From: an uncultured Collinsella sp.
GTDB taxonomy: Bacteria; Actinomycetota; Coriobacteriia; Coriobacteriales; Coriobacteriaceae
Direction of reading: 5' to 3'
DNA: 25,292 nucleotides
Assembly: GCA_902491765.1 (NCBI GenBank)
Contig: CABUIY010000024.1
Location: 1 to 25,292, forward strand
Shown here: positions 22,634 through 25,292 of the stretch, one piece after another
How the letters are laid out: each line of letters begins with the position of its first letter
How positions within the stretch are numbered: position 1 is the first letter of the stretch
The notes under the pieces: model-generated
The model's database searches: none
What the model was told of the DNA's origin: nothing
What the model saw: only the letters and a program-made list of their open reading frames with translations
Translations under genes and position numbers: made by a program

Positions 22634-23890
22634 ATGGCTTCCACCAACTCCAACAAGGGTCGCGCCGTCGTGCTTTCCGCCGCGTGCGTCACCATGTTCT
22701 TCATCAGCTCCATCGCGCTGTATTCCGTCGTGAGCAAGAACCTACTCGCCGTCTACCCCGAGTGGTCCAGCGCTCTTACCTGGGCCTTCCCGGTCTTTCA
22801 GACCATCATGGCCGTGACGGGCATCTTCGCCGGCCGCATCTCCGATAAGATCGGCCCGCGCAACGTCGTTATCGCCGCCGCCGTGTGCTACGGCCTGGGC
22901 TGGTTCATGTCCGGCACCGTCACCGAGCCGTGGCAGTTCTACCTGTGGTTCTCGCTCGTCGCCGCCATCGGCAACGGCCTGGGCTACAACCCCGCGCTCA
23001 CCACCGGTCAAAAGTGGTTCATCGACAAAAAGGGCCTTGCCTCCGGCATCACCCTGGCCGCTTCGACCGCCGGCCCCGCCGTGCTGTCCCCGGTGCTCGC
23101 CTCGTTGCTCATCCCGAGCCTGGGCATCTTTGGCGCCCTTAAGGCGCTCGGCGTCATCTTCTTTGTGACGATTGCTGCCTCCGCCCTGTTCCTGAAGGCC
23201 CCCGAGGCCGGTTGGCTGCCCGAGGGCTTCGAGGCCCCCAAGGGCGGCGCGCACGCCGGCACCTTCGGCGACCTCACCCCGGGCGAGATGGTCAAGACCC
23301 CGCGCTTCTGGGTCCTCATCGTCACCTTCGCCTTTGCCGCCACCGCGGGCACCCTGCTCGTGGGCAAGGTTGCCTCCATCGCCGCCGTCCAGCTCTTCGC
23401 CGACCCCACGAGCGCCGCGGCCGTCGCCCTCGGCGGTGTGGTGGTCTCCGTCAACACCTGCGCCAACTTGGTTGGCCGCCTGTCCTTTGGCCAGATCATC
23501 GACAAGCTCGGCGCCTATAAGTCGCTGCTCATCAGCCTTGTCGTCACTATCGTCGCACTCGTCATCATGTCGATGAGCTTTACGCAGAGCATGTTCTTTG
23601 TGGCGCTCGCCCTGCTCGGCTTTAGCTTTGGCGCCCTGCTCGTCATCTACCCGCCGCTCACCGGTGGCGCCTTTGGCACCAGCAACATCGGCGTCAACTA
23701 CGGCATCATGTTTTTAGGCTATGCCGCTTCCACCTGGATCAGCCAGCCCATCACCGCCGTGCTGTATCACGCCGAGGCCGGCAGCGCCGCCTACCAGCAG
23801 TCCTTCTACGGCGCCATCGTGATCGCCGCCATCGCCGTCGTGCTCACCGTCTACATGATGGTCTCCGACAGCAAGAAGAAGTCCGCCTAG
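22634..23890 (+). CDS. MFS transporter, oxalate/formate antiporter (OFA) family
   Basis: This is a 418-residue twelve-helix transporter. The ATG at 22634 has only a weak AGAAAGAG site. The signature block GLGYNPALTTGQKWFIDKKG, followed by LASGITLAASTAGPAV, is the OFA family hallmark, as is the SDKIGPRNV loop between helices 2 and 3. Family members move small carboxylates such as oxalate, formate or lactate, but many are uncharacterised. Lying between an SDR and a Gfo/Idh oxidoreductase, it probably imports their substrate or exports the product. It is followed by a palindromic repeat copy 9 bases after the stop. Confidence 0.92.
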   Translation: MASTNSNKGRAVVLSAACVTMFFISSIALYSVVSKNLLAVYPEWSSALTWAFPVFQTIMAVTGIFAGRISDKIGPRNVVIAAAVCYGLGWFMSGTVTEPWQFYLWFSLVAAIGNGLGYNPALTTGQKWFIDKKGLASGITLAASTAGPAVLSPVLASLLIPSLGIFGALKALGVIFFVTIAASALFLKAPEAGWLPEGFEAPKGGAHAGTFGDLTPGEMVKTPRFWVLIVTFAFAATAGTLLVGKVASIAAVQLFADPTSAAAVALGGVVVSVNTCANLVGRLSFGQIIDKLGAYKSLLISLVVTIVALVIMSMSFTQSMFFVALALLGFSFGALLVIYPPLTGGAFGTSNIGVNYGIMFLGYAASTWISQPITAVLYHAEAGSAAYQQSFYGAIVIAAIAVVLTVYMMVSDSKKKSA

Positions 23891-23898
23891 TTTTACCG

Positions 23899-23929
23899 AT
23901 GCGACAAAGGGACAGCCCCTTTGTCGCAT
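23899..23929. repeat. AAAGGGAC palindrome copy between the MFS and Gfo/Idh genes
   Basis: Arms ATGCGACAAAGGG (23899-23911) and CCCTTTGTCGCAT (23917-23929) are perfect, with ACAGC in the middle. It lies inside an operon, 9 bases after the transporter stop and about 30 bases before the next start codon, so it is probably transcribed as a hairpin that affects message stability or the ratio of the two proteins. Confidence 0.9.
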
Positions 23930-23959
23930 TCCACCGGTCACCAGTATTAAGGAGTCGAA

Positions 23960-25000
23960 ATGTCTGAGCTCAACCCCGTCCGCATTGCCGTTATCGGCGC
24001 CGGCGCCATGGGCCGCAACCACATCCGCTTTGTCACCGAGGAGCCCGAGGCCGAGCTCGTCGCCATCGCCGACGCCTTTGAGGGCGCCCGCGCCACGGCC
24101 GAGGCCGCCGGCGTGCCGTTTTACACCGATCCCGCCCAGATGATGGACGAGGTCAAGCCCGAGGCCGTCATTATCGCCACCCCCAACGACCTGCACCTGG
24201 GCGTTGCCCGCGAGGCCGTAAAGCGCAACATCGTTCCGCTGGTCGAAAAGCCGATCTCCAACGACCTGGAAGATGCCCAGGCCTTCGCCGCCGAGGCCGA
24301 GACCGCCGGCGTGCCCGTACTCGTGGGCCAGCACCGTCGCCACAACCCCTTCGTCAACAAGGCCAAGGAAATCATCGAGTCCGGCGAGCTGGGCAAGCTC
24401 ACCGTGTCGAGCTTCCACTACATGATCTATAAGAATGACGAGTATTTCGATGTCGAGTGGCGCCGCAAGAAGGGTGCCGGCCCGATCCTAGTCAACCTGG
24501 TGCACGACGTCGACCTGCTCCGCTACCTGCTGGGCGAGCCCGTTGCCGTCCAGGGTATGCAGTCCAGCGCCGCCCGCGGTTTTGAGACCGAGGACTCCGC
24601 CGTGGTCAACGTCCGTTTTGCCGACGGCGCGCTCGCGAGCATGACCATCTCTGACGCCACCGCCAGCCCCTGGAACTGGGAGGCGACCGCTCGCGAGGAT
24701 CCGCAGTACCGCCCCTTCGACGCCGACGCCTACTTTATCGGCGGCACCAAGGGCGCCCTTTCGCTGCCCCGCCTGCACCAGTTCTCCTACGACGGCGCCT
24801 CTAACTGGCACAAGCCGCTGCAGATGGAGATTCCGGCCGTCGACCCGGCACTGCCGCACAAGATGCAGCTCAAGCACTTTGTGAAGGTTGTCCGCCGCGA
24901 GGTCGAGCCCGTCGTGACCCCCGCCGATAACGTCAAGACGCTCACGCTTCTCAACGCCATCAAGGAGGCCGCCGAGACCGGCCAGCTCGTCGAGCTGTAA
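23960..25000 (+). CDS. Gfo/Idh/MocA-family oxidoreductase
   Basis: This is a 346-residue NAD(P)-dependent dehydrogenase. The ATG at 23960 has AAGGAG 6 bases upstream. The nucleotide-binding motif VIGAGAMGRNH covers 11-21, ATPNDLHL is at 73-80, and the family hallmark EKP is at 96-98. The substrate domain has GPILVNLVHDVDLLRYLLG with the probable catalytic H182. Relatives oxidise inositol, glucose, galactose or other sugars and polyols; the exact substrate is unknown. It is the last gene of the LysR-linked operon and ends before a terminator. Confidence 0.94.
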   Translation: MSELNPVRIAVIGAGAMGRNHIRFVTEEPEAELVAIADAFEGARATAEAAGVPFYTDPAQMMDEVKPEAVIIATPNDLHLGVAREAVKRNIVPLVEKPISNDLEDAQAFAAEAETAGVPVLVGQHRRHNPFVNKAKEIIESGELGKLTVSSFHYMIYKNDEYFDVEWRRKKGAGPILVNLVHDVDLLRYLLGEPVAVQGMQSSAARGFETEDSAVVNVRFADGALASMTISDATASPWNWEATAREDPQYRPFDADAYFIGGTKGALSLPRLHQFSYDGASNWHKPLQMEIPAVDPALPHKMQLKHFVKVVRREVEPVVTPADNVKTLTLLNAIKEAAETGQLVEL

Positions 25001-25072
25001 CGCCTTAAGAGCGGGTCGCGGCAAACTCCCCGCCGAGCGCCTTGGCCCGCCGCCAACAAGCCCCTCTTCTTT

Positions 25073-25107
25073 GCCCCGCGAGCAGCCTCCTGCCCGCGGG
25101 GCATTTT
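25073..25107 (+). terminator. Rho-independent terminator of the SDR-MFS-Gfo/Idh operon
   Basis: GCCCCGCG (25073-25080) pairs with CGCGGGGC (25095-25102), then GCAG with CTGC after one mismatch, with loop CCTC. ATTTTG follows on the plus strand. The remaining bases to 25292 hold no gene or motif that I can support. Confidence 0.85.
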
Positions 25108-25292
25108 GCTACCTTGCCGACGATTTTTCTGGGGCGGGGGGCTATTTTGCACCTCGGCTTGATCCGTTCGCCACGAAACGCGCCTATCTACTACGTTTAA
25201 CCGATCGCCCTTAACCATGCCAAATTTCGCGAAATAAAAACCGACGCTCCTATAAGTTGTCAAGAGGCAGTTTGCGGGAGCGCTCTCTCCAA

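Noticed and set aside
6777..23929. Palindromic repeats as a CRISPR array
   Set aside because: The copies are scattered singly over 17 kb with no regular spacers and no cas genes in the window.

Overview
The window is high-GC bacterial DNA, densely packed with genes and with short intergenic gaps. The gene set and the many short palindromic repeats built around a GCGACAAAGGGAC core suggest a gut Coriobacteriia member, most likely Collinsella. That assignment is an inference from remembered patterns, not a search. No rRNA, tRNA, CRISPR array or transposase gene was seen.

Layout, left to right. (1) 204-4584, minus strand: a four-gene operon for a polar amino-acid ABC importer (Tat-type lipoprotein binding protein, permease, ATPase) followed by a PM20D1/carboxypeptidase-S-like M20 peptidase. 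(2) 4848-6690, minus: a LacX-like aldose epimerase and an acidic single-pass membrane protein of unknown function. (3) 6758-12719, minus: the most interesting region. It encodes a MerR-family regulator, a UbiX flavin prenyltransferase, a UbiD/LpdC-type decarboxylase, a DASS/SLC13 carboxylate transporter and, at the upstream end, a protein that appears to fuse an LpdD-like prenylated-flavin chaperone domain to an IPP-isomerase-like Nudix domain. Together these look like a self-contained prenylated-FMN (prFMN) aromatic-acid decarboxylation module that carries its own cofactor-supply and chaperone protein. (4) 12881-14614, plus: a DHA1-type MFS exporter and a low-molecular-weight protein tyrosine phosphatase. 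(5) 14747-15893, minus: a TIGR04076-like Cys-rich protein translationally coupled to a pyridoxal kinase. (6) 16107-20329, plus: a MarR regulator with a clear promoter and operator, coupled to a heterodimeric ABC exporter with one degenerate ATP site. (7) 20575-25000: a LysR regulator divergent from an SDR dehydrogenase, an OFA-type MFS transporter and a Gfo/Idh/MocA oxidoreductase, which looks like a regulated uptake-and-oxidation operon.

Working model for region 3: the transporter imports a carboxylated (probably phenolic) acid. The UbiD/LpdC enzyme decarboxylates it using prFMN. UbiX makes prFMN from FMN and dimethylallyl (mono)phosphate. The fused protein could both supply the prenyl donor (Idi/Nudix domain) and hand over or protect prFMN (LpdD domain). 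The Nudix half keeps the five Idi metal-ligand positions, but the position of the catalytic Cys appears to hold Ala with a Cys one residue earlier. It may therefore be an altered isomerase or a DMAPP phosphohydrolase.

Repeats are the other theme. At least four copies and one half copy of a GCGAC/GTGAC-AAAGGGAC palindrome, two copies of a longer hairpin element, a GAGCGTGGATTTTCTCCC element and a roughly 35-bp inverted repeat mostly sit at or within a few bases of stop codons. One has been read into the MerR gene and supplies its last 38 codons. Another supplies the -35 box of the putative promoter of the fusion gene.
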